NCBI GenBank assembly: GCA_008932955.1
Contig: WBXE01000020.1
Span: forward strand, 1 to 19,565
Direction: 5' to 3'
From: Verrucomicrobiota bacterium
GTDB taxonomy: Bacteria; Verrucomicrobiota; Verrucomicrobiia; Verrucomicrobiales; Akkermansiaceae
DNA: 19,565 bases
Position 1 is the stretch's first letter. Each line of letters opens with the position of its first letter. The translations under genes and the position numbers were made by a program. Below the pieces are notes generated by a model. It made no database searches, was not told where the DNA came from, and was given only the letters and a program-made list of their open reading frames with translations. Below are positions 1-7,010 of this stretch, piece by piece.

Positions 1-1
1 C

Positions 2-790
2 TTCGGCTTCCGCTGCGGATTCCTCGGCCTGCTGCACATGGAAATCATCCAGGAGCGCCTGCGCCGCGAGTTCAACATGAACGTGATCTCGACCTATCCA
101 TCGGTGATCTATCAAGTCATTCTCAGCGACGGCTCGGAACTCATCGTGGATAATCCGACGTTGTTTCCCGAGCCGCAAACGATCCAGGAAATCCTCGAGC
201 CTATCGTCAATGTCTATATCATGGTGCCCGGCGAGTACATCGGCGATATGATGCAATTGGTGCTCGAAAAACGTGGCGAGGTGACCCACACCGAAACTAT
301 CGACGAAACCCGCGTGATCCTCTCGTGCGTGCTGCCGCTGGCGGAAATTTTGGTGGATTTCAATGACAAACTCAAATCCATGACCCGCGGTTATGCCTCG
401 ATGGATTACGAGCATGCTGGCTACCGGTCCGCCAAGATGGTGAAAATGGACATGCTCATCGCCGGCGATCCGGTCGAGGCGTTTTCCACCATCGTCCACC
501 GCGACAAGGCGGAATCCTATGGTCGCGCGCTGGCTGCCCGCCTCAAGGAGGTCATCCCCGCCCACCTCTTCGTCGTCGCTATCCAGGCGGCGGTCGGCGG
601 TAAAATCGTCGCCCGCGAATCCATCTCCGCCATGCGCAAAAACGTCACCGCCAAATGTTACGGCGGCGACATCACCCGCAAGCGCAAGTTGCTAGAAAAG
701 CAGAAGGAAGGCAAAAAGAAGATGAAGCTCTTCGGCAAGGTCAATATCCCTCAAGACGCCTTCATCAAGGTGCTCAAGACCGGGGATTGA
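2..790 (+). CDS. lepA: Elongation factor 4 (LepA), C-terminal part, 5' truncated by window edge
   Basis: LepA/EF4 is a ribosome-associated translational GTPase that back-translocates or remodels stalled ribosomes. Only the last 262 residues are in the window. The reading frame is open from base 2 and begins with the family segment GFRCGFLGLLHMEI, so the GTPase domain lies upstream. Seen next are the EF-G domain V-like part (EPIVNVYIMVPGEYIGDMM, about fragment residues 65-85) and the LepA-specific C-terminal domain from about residue 140 onward, with GYRSAKMVKMDMLIAG, HRDKAESYGR, a RKRKLLEKQKEGKKKMK basic stretch and the terminal IPQDAFIKVLK. All are typical of intact LepA, so the only truncation is the window boundary. 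The first in-frame ATG (38) is internal. A hairpin follows the stop within 50 bases. Identification is near certain from the C-terminal domain. Confidence 0.97.
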   Translation, partial: FGFRCGFLGLLHMEIIQERLRREFNMNVISTYPSVIYQVILSDGSELIVDNPTLFPEPQTIQEILEPIVNVYIMVPGEYIGDMMQLVLEKRGEVTHTETIDETRVILSCVLPLAEILVDFNDKLKSMTRGYASMDYEHAGYRSAKMVKMDMLIAGDPVEAFSTIVHRDKAESYGRALAARLKEVIPAHLFVVAIQAAVGGKIVARESISAMRKNVTAKCYGGDITRKRKLLEKQKEGKKKMKLFGKVNIPQDAFIKVLKTGD

Positions 791-836
791 GGGAGGTATT
801 TGAGCGGCTAACTTGGGCGCTATCCGCGCTAAGGAG

Positions 837-855
837 CCACCACGTTTGGTGGTGG
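837..855 (+). terminator. Hairpin after lepA, possible terminator
   Basis: A perfect 7-bp stem (CCACCAC / GTGGTGG) with a 5-nt loop lies 47 bases after the lepA stop. No T-run follows, so intrinsic termination is doubtful. It sits between convergent genes (lepA on plus, the thioesterase unit on minus). The rest of 791-982 holds no gene that I can support. Confidence 0.35.
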
Positions 856-982
856 TGCGCAAGCTCAGTGCATGAATGAATGCCGAAGGCTCGCTTCATG
901 GTCGAACCTTCCGCACAACGATAGTAACGTCGTCGCTCCTAACGGACCCGCCGGCGCCAAGTCATCCGCCCACTCCAGCCCC

Positions 983-1327
983 TCAGCGCAGCGGCAGTTT
1001 GCGGCCCGCGGCATCGACTCTGACAAACGTGACGGCGGTGGAGAAAATCGGGTCGGGGCGGGTTTGGCGGTCCCACACGGTCACGGCATAGGTGACGCTG
1101 GTGGTGCCGGCACGGGTAGACTCGCAGTCGATGCTTAGAATGCTGCCCTCGCGCACGCTGTGGTGAAACTCAACGGTGGCCATGGCCACAGTGACAAACT
1201 GGCATTGCGGATAGTCGAGACTCGCGGCGATCCACGAGGCTTCGTCGACCCAAGCTAGCAGGCGTCCGCCAAACAGAAACCCGTAATGATTGAGGTCGCC
1301 GGGCAGGACAAGGCGGTGGGTTTGCAT
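983..1327 (-). CDS. Hotdog-fold acyl-CoA thioesterase
   Basis: A 114-residue protein of the single-hotdog acyl-CoA thioesterase family (YciA/BACH type), which hydrolyses acyl-CoA to free acid and CoA in the cytoplasm. Near the N-terminus it has the family motif DLNHYGFLFGGRLLAWVDEA (residues 11-30), in which the Asp/Asn and the helix starting at GG form the active site and CoA pocket. It continues with the strands VEFHHSVREG and STAVTFVRVDAAGR typical of the fold. The frame stays open upstream to 1780, but that part lies antisense-frame to the doxX gene and carries no homology; ATG 1327 puts the protein start at the normal hotdog N-terminus (MQTHRLVLPGDLN). It starts 8 bases after the doxX stop, so it is the last gene of a jag-doxX-thioesterase unit. 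No good ribosome binding site is visible, so translational coupling is plausible. The natural acyl substrate is unknown. Confidence 0.85.
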   Translation of the reverse strand: MQTHRLVLPGDLNHYGFLFGGRLLAWVDEASWIAASLDYPQCQFVTVAMATVEFHHSVREGSILSIDCESTRAGTTSVTYAVTVWDRQTRPDPIFSTAVTFVRVDAAGRKLPLR

Positions 1328-1335
1328 AACGCTTG

Positions 1336-1821
1336 TTACCAGCGGCGGCGTTTGGTTTCCCGATAGATCAGGGCATCCAGCGACCAAGCACCGGCGCCGC
1401 TGAGCAACAACACCATCCCGGGAATCAGATACAGGACGGCCAATTCCTTGCCAGTGGCTGGCAGAGCGAACCAAGCGCTGGCGGCGTTGACCTCGAAGGC
1501 CGCCACCACCATGGTGAAGCTCAATAAAAAGGCCGCCGGGCGGGTCAGCAAGCCAAGCAGCAGCAAGCCGGCCGCCAGCACCTCGGCACACAGGGTGGCC
1601 ACCAAGCTGAGTTGCGGCGACATGAAATAGAAGGGGAAGAAATCCGGCACATGCCACCCGCCCTTGAGTTGGGCGAAGTTGTGGAGTTTGGGCAGACCAT
1701 GGCCCAACAACATCATCAGGCCGCTGGCCACCCGCAGCAAGGCCAGCGCGGTCGACGCCTCGGCCTCGCGGGTGCCACAATCAAACAGGAAGCGCTGCAG
1801 CGGGGAGTCGGTGGATTTCAC
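1336..1821 (-). CDS. DoxX-family integral membrane protein
   Basis: A 161-residue membrane protein of the DoxX family (DoxX/SURF4 superfamily). Members are four-helix inner-membrane proteins, some linked to quinone-dependent redox or oxidative-stress functions; the role here is not known. Seen: a hydrophobic segment with the family-typical LLRVASGLMMLLGHGLPKL (about residues 28-46), then 'LATLCAEVLAAGLLLLGLLTR' type helices at about 70-100, a VVAAFEVN stretch, and a fourth helix around 125-145. The ALLR...G...HG.PKL pattern is diagnostic. It begins with GTG at 1821, overlapping the stop of the upstream jag-like gene by 4 bases (GTGA), which indicates translational coupling. The C-terminus is basic (RETKRRRW), consistent with a cytoplasmic tail. 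Family assignment is solid; physiological function cannot be read from sequence. Confidence 0.88.
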   Translation of the reverse strand: MKSTDSPLQRFLFDCGTREAEASTALALLRVASGLMMLLGHGLPKLHNFAQLKGGWHVPDFFPFYFMSPQLSLVATLCAEVLAAGLLLLGLLTRPAAFLLSFTMVVAAFEVNAASAWFALPATGKELAVLYLIPGMVLLLSGAGAWSLDALIYRETKRRRW

Positions 1822-2267
1822 TTGGGGGCTATGGTGATGCGTTTGAGGCGGTCATCGCCCTCCGGGGAATGCGAAACTACGTCGGGATTGGCGACGAGCA
1901 CGTTGTGCACCAGGCGCCGGTAATAGGCGTTGAGCGGGCGCATCTGATAGGGTTGGCCGGTGATTTTCACCCGTTCGGCGATGCTGGTGACTTCGGCGTG
2001 GAGCTGGTCCTCTTGGATCGAGCGGAAATGCTCGCAATCCACCTTGATGCGCTCGGCCTTGGGAAAATGCCGGCGCAAGATTCGGTTGACGAGGTATTGG
2101 AGGTCGTCGAGACGGTCGCCATCGCTGCCGATGAGCGCGGTGCTTTCGCCGGTATGGATTTGCAGGCAGGGGCCGTCCGCAGTTTGTTGGACCTCGATGG
2201 TCGTGGTGAAACCAAGATGTCCGAGCATCGTATCGAGAATTTTATGGGCCGCATCCACCGCTGTCAT
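1818..2267 (-). CDS. Jag/KhpB-like KH-R3H RNA-binding protein
   Basis: A 149-residue cytoplasmic RNA-binding protein of the Jag (SpoIIIJ-associated, KhpB/EloR) family. The KH-like domain occupies about residues 1-75, with the GxxG-type loop IGSDGDRL at 46-53. The R3H domain follows, with PLNAYYRRLVHNVL around 111-124 holding the Arg...His signature (RRLVH), and the family tail SHSPEGDDRLKRITIAPK. The N-terminal Jag_N domain is absent, giving a short version. Start choice: the frame is open to an ATG at 2372, but residues encoded by 2268-2372 include GTCTTGTTGTCTTGC-like bases, part of the heptamer repeat family found only between genes here, so I favour ATG 2267 (2279 is also possible). With 2372 the protein would be 184 residues. 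The gene is first in the unit with doxX and the thioesterase and is divergent from galM. In many bacteria jag lies next to yidC; that is not the case within this window. Confidence 0.87.
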   Translation of the reverse strand: MTAVDAAHKILDTMLGHLGFTTTIEVQQTADGPCLQIHTGESTALIGSDGDRLDDLQYLVNRILRRHFPKAERIKVDCEHFRSIQEDQLHAEVTSIAERVKITGQPYQMRPLNAYYRRLVHNVLVANPDVVSHSPEGDDRLKRITIAPK

Positions 2268-2406
2268 GCGGCCTATCATATCCCGATCGAGCCGCCGGTC
2301 AATCCCCGCGTGCAGCCGCAAGACAACAAGACGCAAGTCATCAGGATCAATAGACCTAATCAGGCTGGCCATGCGGCCTCGGATCTGTCAATTTGCCCAT
2401 CCAATC

Positions 2407-3474
2407 ATGGCTGCCACCACCGTCACCGCCGCACCTTTCGGGAATTTACCCGATGGACGTGAAGTCCGCATTTTCACCCTCACCAACAAAAACGGCCTGC
2501 GTGCCCGCGTTAGCGAGTACGGAGCGATCCTAGTGGCAATGGAGGCGCCCGACCGCCATGGCACCTTAGCCGACCTGACCCACGGGTTTGACACGTTGGC
2601 GGGCTGGCTGGCCAACGGTCCGTATTTCGGCGCGAGCATCGGGCGTTTTGGCAACCGGATCAAGGGCGGTAAGTTTTCCCTCGATGGCAAGCAATACACT
2701 CTGGCCACCAATAACTCGCCTGGCGGCATTCCCTGTCACTTGCATGGCGGTAAGGTCGGCTTTGACAAGGTGTTGTGGACTGGAACGGCAAAGTGCGGTC
2801 AAGCCGTCGAGTTGGTTTACCTATCCAAGGACGGCGAGGAGGGTTACCCCGGCAACCTCTGGGTCAAGGTCACCTACACGCTTACCGATGAGGATGAATT
2901 GATCTGGCAGGCCGAGGCGAGCACCGATGCGCCCACGCCGGTCAATCTGGTTCATCACACGTATTGGAACCTTTCAGGCGACCCCGGCACCCTCATTCTC
3001 GATCACCAACTCATGCTCGCCGCCGCGCATTACCTGCCCACCGATCCGGGCCTCATCCCCACCGGAGAAATCGCAGCGGTGGCTGGCACGCCGATGGATT
3101 TCACCACTCCGCATGCCATTGGCGAGCGGATCGAAGCGGAGTTTGAGGCGCTCGAGTTGGCTGCCGGCTACGACCATTGCTGGGTTCTGCCCGATGCTCG
3201 CGGCGTCCGCCTAGCCGCCCGCGTCACCGACCCCAAATCCGGGCGGGTGATGGAAATTCTCACCGATCAACCCGCTATCCAGTTTTACGCCGCCAATTTC
3301 CTCGATGGCCTCACCCCGGGCAAAGGTGGCGTCGCCTACACCCGCCGCTCCGCCCTGTGCCTGGAAACCGAGGGCTTCCCGGATGCCCCCAACCAATCCT
3401 CCTTCCCCTCCGCCCTGCTGCGCCCCGGCCAAACCTACCGCCACACCCTGGTCCATCGCTTCGGAGTGGCGTGA
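2407..3474 (+). CDS. galM: Aldose 1-epimerase (galactose mutarotase)
   Basis: A 355-residue GalM-family enzyme interconverting alpha and beta anomers of galactose and other aldoses, the entry step of the Leloir pathway. The catalytic features are visible: substrate-contact FGNRIKGGKFSLDG (81-94), CHLHGG (110-115) with the conserved His, VNLVHHTYWNL (179-189) with the catalytic acid His, the Asp of AGYDHCW (254), and the catalytic base Glu320 in ALCLETEGFPDAPNQ. Length is normal for the family (about 340-380). The frame is open upstream to 1960, but that part is antisense to the jag-like gene; ATG 2407 gives a start just before the first beta-strand and a 139-base divergent intergenic region. 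No other galactose gene is adjacent, so a role in general sugar uptake is as likely as a dedicated galactose operon. Cytoplasmic; no signal peptide is seen, unlike periplasmic members. Confidence 0.95.
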   Translation: MAATTVTAAPFGNLPDGREVRIFTLTNKNGLRARVSEYGAILVAMEAPDRHGTLADLTHGFDTLAGWLANGPYFGASIGRFGNRIKGGKFSLDGKQYTLATNNSPGGIPCHLHGGKVGFDKVLWTGTAKCGQAVELVYLSKDGEEGYPGNLWVKVTYTLTDEDELIWQAEASTDAPTPVNLVHHTYWNLSGDPGTLILDHQLMLAAAHYLPTDPGLIPTGEIAAVAGTPMDFTTPHAIGERIEAEFEALELAAGYDHCWVLPDARGVRLAARVTDPKSGRVMEILTDQPAIQFYAANFLDGLTPGKGGVAYTRRSALCLETEGFPDAPNQSSFPSALLRPGQTYRHTLVHRFGVA

Positions 3475-3678
3475 GCTGGCCGTCTCACCGGCACCTAACG
3501 TTCTCTCCCGCAGGGGCAACGCCGCCTCGCGGTAACGGGCACGCAGGCACCCTCGCCGATCATTGGAATGCCTTGCCATGGTGGATGAACGGGTTGCTGG
3601 GGGCAGGATCGTAGCCCGTCGGGGTCAAGTTGGGTCATTTCGGCGCGGCGGCAGCCGGTGGCACACTTCGAATGAAGT

Positions 3679-3868
3679 TCAGACACCCACGCGCAAATCC
3701 CTGATACTCCACAGCAGCCCCTTTGCCCCGCTCATCACCCGCAGCTTTATCCGCGCCGATAGAATGCTTCCTCGCCTCCGCCAATTCCACCACTCGGCTA
3801 ATGCAATGGTAGATCACCGGCTTCGTCGCCGAGTCCTTCCATCCCGCCAGCCATCTTGACCTGCGCAT
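3679..3868 (-). pseudogene. Collapsed REP-associated tyrosine transposase (RAYT/Y1 HUH) remnant
   Basis: The 5' end translates from ATG 3868 as MRRSRWLAGWKDSATKP followed by VIYHCISRVVE. This resembles the N-terminus of verrucomicrobial Y1-type REP-associated tyrosine transposases, where Y-H-C-x-S-R-V-V is the first conserved strand. Right after it the sequence departs. In the next reading frame it ends as MSGAKGLLWSIRDLRVGV then a stop at 3679-3681, which resembles the C-terminal end of the same family. The central catalytic part (the HFHxL-type HUH motif and the Tyr) is absent, and the two ends are joined out of frame in only about 190 bases. I therefore read it as an internally deleted, frameshifted relic. 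Recognition rests on memory of family termini, not a search. An uninterrupted 87-codon frame from 3898 to 3635 exists but its second half resembles nothing. A related repeat lies just upstream (3915-3954). Confidence 0.5.
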
Positions 3869-3914
3869 ATAACTGCCATGCCACCGAAAACCGCACAATC
3901 CAGAACGATTCTCT

Positions 3915-3954
3915 ACTATTTATCTGTCACCCTGTAATCATGGGCAGCCAGCTG
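3915..3954 (+). repeat. Degenerate copy of the 13.4-kb ACTATTTGTCTGTCC repeat
   Basis: ACTATTTATCTGTC (3915-3928) matches ACTATTTGTCTGTC in the 13.4-kb repeats at 13 of 14 positions. It is followed by a C-rich stretch, TAATC, and GGGCAGCCAGCTG (3942-3954). The last piece matches GGGCAGCCATGCTG at 13494-13507 except for one missing base, in the same order and orientation. It lies about 47 bases upstream of the start of the RAYT remnant, which suggests the repeat family belongs to that transposase. Confidence 0.5.
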
Positions 3955-3965
3955 TAAATGTGGGG

Positions 3966-3988
3966 AATGCAAAATTCTTGTTTGCATT
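3966..3988. promoter_or_regulatory. Perfect 8-bp inverted repeat upstream of the pRiA4b ORF-3-like gene
   Basis: AATGCAAA (3966-3973) and TTTGCATT (3981-3988) form a perfect inverted repeat with a 7-nt spacer, ending 29 bases before the ATG at 4018. Size and position fit a dimeric repressor operator or a 5'-UTR hairpin. No clear -35/-10 pair could be assigned around it. Confidence 0.4.
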
Positions 3989-4017
3989 GGGGCGATTAGC
4001 CGGAGCAGGCTTGCGGC

Positions 4018-4572
4018 ATGGCGAAAGCGAAAGACGAAGACCGGGTATCGATCAAAGTGTTCCTCTACGGCATTCAGCCGCAGATTTGGCGGCGCTTCAC
4101 CATTGGCATGGAGGTGACGTTTGTGGCGCTCAGCGATGCGATTCAGGCGGCGATGGGCTGGGACAACAAGCACCCGCATGAGTTCCGTCACGGCAAGGGT
4201 AAGCGCCTCGTCGATGTGATCGGCCCGGTCGGCTTGGAAGACCAGACAGCGGGCGAGTTCCAGGACGAATCCGTGCTCACGGTGGCCGAGTTTCTAGGCC
4301 GCAAAAAACTCCCTATCCGCATCCTCTACCGTTACGACTTCGCGGATGAGTGGATCCATGAGGTCGTCTTTGAAAAACGCTTGGCCGGCAGCGGTCCGCC
4401 GGAATTGTTGGACGGGGCGCGGGCTTGTCCGCCGGAGGATTTCAGCGGGGCGTTTGCCTACATGCGTGCGCTCCACGGCGACGCCGAATGGATGAACCCG
4501 GGCTACGATCCGGAAGCCTTCGATCCGAAAATGGTGGATTTCACCCCGAAAAAACCCCGCCAGCGTAGGTAA
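4018..4572 (+). CDS. Plasmid pRiA4b ORF-3-like family protein
   Basis: A 184-residue protein of the pRiA4b ORF-3-like family (related to the IS1096 TnpR passenger protein), whose biochemical role is not established. Motifs that mark the family: VFLYGIQPQIWRRF (14-27), LSDAIQAAMGWDNKHPHEF (38-56), YRYDFADEWIHEVVFEK (104-120), and the GARACPPEDFSG segment (133-144). Members are scattered across bacteria, often next to mobile elements or alone, as here. The basic N-terminus (MAKAKDEDR) and C-terminal KKPRQRR are consistent with a soluble, possibly nucleic-acid-associated protein; that is inference. ATG 4018 gives the normal N-terminus; GGAG at 4002 is rather far for a binding site. An operator-like inverted repeat lies just upstream, and a heptamer repeat begins at the stop codon. 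Reading frame and length look intact. Confidence 0.85.
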   Translation: MAKAKDEDRVSIKVFLYGIQPQIWRRFTIGMEVTFVALSDAIQAAMGWDNKHPHEFRHGKGKRLVDVIGPVGLEDQTAGEFQDESVLTVAEFLGRKKLPIRILYRYDFADEWIHEVVFEKRLAGSGPPELLDGARACPPEDFSGAFAYMRALHGDAEWMNPGYDPEAFDPKMVDFTPKKPRQRR

Positions 4573-4604
4573 GACCGGTAAGACACAAGACGACAAGACG
4601 CAAG
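4570..4604. repeat. Short AAGAC-type repeat array abutting a stop codon
   Basis: TAAGACCGG, TAAGACACAAGACGACAAG and ACGCAAG follow each other from the stop codon TAA of the upstream gene (4570-4572). This is a degenerate array of the 7-8 nt AAGACGC family also found at about 2322-2340, 5009-5090, 11622-11663 and 14946-15043. Confidence 0.6.
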
Positions 4605-4908
4605 CCCCGAACCCGCGGCGAGCATCGAGCAGGCAGTAACTTGAAATCTAGCGAGGCGGCGCCTCAGGCCAGGCGAGATGTGAAGAGGACATCAACGTGA
4701 GTTCAGTCGAACGATTGATGAGTGCCGATTGATGAGTGTTGATTTTTTTATGTGAGCATGGTCACGAGCGTCCGCACTCGCCAAGCTCACTTCACAAATC
4801 CAAAATCATCAATCGTTAATCAATCCGGTTCTGAAGAACTTGACTCATTCGCAATGACTTTAGGCTCTCAAGGACTCTAGGTCACGGCAGGGCAAAAGTA
4901 AAAAATAG
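4605..4908. other. Intergenic stretch with small hairpins and partial repeats
   Basis: No gene is supported here. Seen: the motif AGTAACTTGAA (4635-4645), recurring at 14886-14896; a 5-bp hairpin GAGGC/GCCTC at 4653-4665; a 14-bp tandem repeat at 4712-4738; and AATCATCAATCGTTAATCAAT around 4804-4824, roughly inverted relative to that tandem repeat. Confidence 0.5.
4712..4738. repeat. Tandem duplication of CGATTGATGAGTG (14-bp period)
   Basis: CGATTGATGAGTG occurs at 4712-4724 and again at 4726-4738, followed by TTGATTTTTTT. Partly complementary sequence lies at 4803-4824, so the two blocks could form an imperfect stem about 60 bases apart. No coding function is seen. Confidence 0.55.
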
Positions 4909-4912
4909 GAGG

Positions 4913-4960
4913 TTGACAAAACTTTTGCAAATGAACGTGTTCATTTAAGTTACTCAGGAG
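4913..4960 (+). promoter_or_regulatory. Orphan promoter/operator-like block (TTGACA, 18-bp palindrome, AGGAG)
   Basis: A perfect -35 hexamer TTGACA (4913-4918) is followed by an 18-bp inverted repeat, AAATGAAC-GT-GTTCATTT (4929-4946), and by AGGAG (4956-4960) ten bases before an ATG at 4971. The arrangement is what a TetR-type autoregulated promoter looks like. No convincing -10 hexamer is visible, and the frame from 4971 runs straight into tandem repeats and then antisense into menB, so no real downstream gene remains. It is either a relic of a lost regulated gene or a feature of the repeat element. Confidence 0.4.
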
Positions 4961-5090
<130 letters not shown>

Positions 5091-5906
5091 TCAAGGCACC
5101 CGCGGGAATTTGGAAAAATCCGGCGGGCGTTTCTCCAAAAACGCCTGCTTGCCCTCACGACCCTCCTCGCTCATGTAGTAAAGCAGCGTGGCGTTGCCGG
5201 CTAGATCCAGCAATCCCATCTGACCGTCGCAATCGGCGTTGAGCGCGGCCTTGAGGCAGCGCAGCGCCAGAGGCGAGTGGGCGAGCATTTCGCGGCACCA
5301 GTTGAGGGTTTCGGTTTCCAACTCGGCGAGCGGCACCACGGTGTTGACCAGACCCATCTCCAGCGCCTGTTGGGCATCGTACTGGCGGCACAGGTACCAG
5401 ATTTCGCGGGCCTTTTTTTGGCCGACAATGCGCGCCAAATAACTCGAACCCAGCCCGCCGTCAAACGAACCGACCTTCGGCCCAGTCTGACCAAAGCGGG
5501 CGTTGTCCGCTGCTATGGTTAGATCGCACACGATGTGCAGAACATGGCCGCCGCCAATCGCATAGCCGGCCACCATCGCCACCACTGGCTTGGGCAGCGA
5601 GCGGATTTTCTTTTGCAAATCCAACACGTTGAGCCGCGGGATGCCGTCCTCGCCGATATAGCCGGCATGGCCGCGGACTTTTTGGTCGCCGCCGGCGCAG
5701 AACGCCAAATCGCCCGCTCCAGTTAGAATAATCACCCCCACGGCGGGGTCCTCGTGAGCCAGCTCGAAGGCCTGGAGCATCTCGGTGACGGTCTTCGGGC
5801 GAAAGGCATTGCGCACCTCCGGCCGGTTGATGGTGATTTTGGCAATATGCCCCTGCTCCGTGGTTTCGTAACGGATGTCTTCAAATTCGCGAATGGTTGT
5901 CCACAT
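5091..5906 (-). CDS. menB: 1,4-dihydroxy-2-naphthoyl-CoA synthase
   Basis: A 271-residue crotonase-superfamily enzyme that closes o-succinylbenzoyl-CoA into 1,4-dihydroxy-2-naphthoyl-CoA in menaquinone synthesis. It is clearly MenB rather than a generic enoyl-CoA hydratase. Seen: FCAGGDQKVRG (69-79) with the oxyanion-hole loop, HLNVLDFQ-like RLNVLDLQKKIR (91-102), PVVAMVAGYAIGGGHVLHIVCDLTIAADNA (108-136), FGQTGPKVGSFDGG (138-151) with the catalytic Asp149, WYLCRQYDAQQALEMGLVNTVVP (170-192), and the MenB-specific C-terminus KRPPDFSKFP. The Gly in QTGPKVG marks the bicarbonate-dependent type. Start: an upstream TTG at 5942 would add 12 residues; ATG 5906 matches the usual MenB N-terminus. It is divergent from tal (98 bases apart), and no other men gene is in the window. 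A tandem repeat touches its stop codon. Confidence 0.96.
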   Translation of the reverse strand: MWTTIREFEDIRYETTEQGHIAKITINRPEVRNAFRPKTVTEMLQAFELAHEDPAVGVIILTGAGDLAFCAGGDQKVRGHAGYIGEDGIPRLNVLDLQKKIRSLPKPVVAMVAGYAIGGGHVLHIVCDLTIAADNARFGQTGPKVGSFDGGLGSSYLARIVGQKKAREIWYLCRQYDAQQALEMGLVNTVVPLAELETETLNWCREMLAHSPLALRCLKAALNADCDGQMGLLDLAGNATLLYYMSEEGREGKQAFLEKRPPDFSKFPRVP

Positions 5907-6004
5907 GGACGGGAATTGTGCACGAATATGCCCTGCTGGCAATCCCGATGCGCTCGCGGTTTTGCCTTCCCAGGCCGCGCCACCGGTGCTAGGCTCGCTG
6001 CATC

Positions 6005-6967
6005 ATGAGCCTGAGCCAACTCGACCAACTTAAGCAACTTACCACCGTCGTCGCCGATACCGGCGACTTCGAGTCGATCCAAATCTATCACCCGCAGGAT
6101 GCCACCACCAATCCTTCGCTTATTTTGCAGGCGGCCACCAAGCCGCAATACCGGCCGCTCGTCGAGCAGGCCATCGCCGAACTGAAGCCTTCAGGCTTGG
6201 CGGGCGCGGCTCTTACCGCAGCGATCATCGACCGAATTCTGGTACTATTTGGCCTGGAAATCCTCAAAATCGTCCCTGGCCGGGTATCGACCGAAGTGGA
6301 TGCCCGGCTGTCGTTTGATACCGCAGGCACGCTGGTCAAGGCCCGCGAATTGATTGATGCCTACGAAGCGGCTGGGCACTCGCGGGAGCGTATTCTAATC
6401 AAGATAGCAGCCACTTGGGAAGGGATTAAGGCGGCGGAGATTTTGGAAAAGGAAGGCATTCACTGCAATCTGACCCTGTTGTTTTCGTTTGCCCAGGCGG
6501 TGGCATGCGCTGAAGCCGGGGTGCAACTCATCTCGCCATTTGTCGGACGCATCCTCGATTGGCACAAGGCCGCCACCGGCAAAGACTATCAGGGTGCCGA
6601 CGACCCCGGCGTGCAATCGCTGCGCGCCATCTATAACTACTATAAGAAATTCGGTTACCGCACCGAGGTGATGGGTGCCTCGTTCCGCAACAAGGGCGAA
6701 ATCCTCGCGCTGGCCGGTTGCGATCTGCTGACGATCAGCCCCGGATTGTTAGCTGAACTCCAGGCCTGCGATGAGCCACTCATCGCGCAGCTCACGCCGG
6801 CCCAGGCGGCGCTGAGCGATGGCCTGCGGCTGCATCTGGATGAAAAGGCGTTTCGTTTTGCTCACAATGAGGATGCCATGGCCACCGAAAAGACGGCTCA
6901 GGGGATTCGCGCCTTCGCCGCGGATATCGTTAAGCTCGAGGCGCTCGTCGCCTCCATGCTCGGCTGA
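6005..6967 (+). CDS. tal: Transaldolase (TalB type)
   Basis: A 320-residue transaldolase of the non-oxidative pentose phosphate pathway, moving a dihydroxyacetone unit between sedoheptulose 7-phosphate and glyceraldehyde 3-phosphate in the cytoplasm. Full length for the classical TalA/TalB group (about 316-320). Catalytic residues: Asp18 in VVADTGDF, DATTNPSL (32-39), the Schiff-base Lys133 in ILIKIAATWEG (130-140), the CNLTLLFSFAQAVACAEAG segment, SPFVGRILDWHK and TEVMGASFRN. ATG 6005 gives the expected MSLSQLDQLKQLTTVVADTGDF beginning. AGG lies about 12 bases upstream, so the binding site is poor. It is alone on the plus strand, divergent from menB, and followed by a repeat-rich gap. No truncation or missing key residue is seen. 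Confidence 0.97.
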   Translation: MSLSQLDQLKQLTTVVADTGDFESIQIYHPQDATTNPSLILQAATKPQYRPLVEQAIAELKPSGLAGAALTAAIIDRILVLFGLEILKIVPGRVSTEVDARLSFDTAGTLVKARELIDAYEAAGHSRERILIKIAATWEGIKAAEILEKEGIHCNLTLLFSFAQAVACAEAGVQLISPFVGRILDWHKAATGKDYQGADDPGVQSLRAIYNYYKKFGYRTEVMGASFRNKGEILALAGCDLLTISPGLLAELQACDEPLIAQLTPAQAALSDGLRLHLDEKAFRFAHNEDAMATEKTAQGIRAFAADIVKLEALVASMLG

Positions 6968-7010
6968 GGACCCCAAAAAGGAAGATGCAAGGGGTTGCAG
7001 CGCGGTTTTA

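Larger units (their letters stand above)
3475..4017. other. Gene-poor gap with decayed mobile-element sequence
   Basis: 543 bases between galM and the pRiA4b ORF-3-like gene. Bases 3475-3678 show no recognisable gene or structure. 3679-3868 (minus) is the RAYT remnant, 3915-3954 a degenerate repeat copy, and 3966-3988 an operator-like inverted repeat, each listed separately. Confidence 0.6.

Noticed and set aside
1328..1780. Upstream extension of the thioesterase frame on the minus strand
   Set aside because: It is an alternative frame of doxX; hotdog thioesterases start where ATG 1327 does.
1960..2406. Upstream extension of the galM reading frame
   Set aside because: It lies antisense to the well-supported jag-like gene, has no family similarity, and galM is complete from ATG 2407.
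5907..5942. TTG start adding 12 residues to MenB
   Set aside because: The added residues are not family-like and TTG is a poor start; ATG 5906 matches MenB N-termini.
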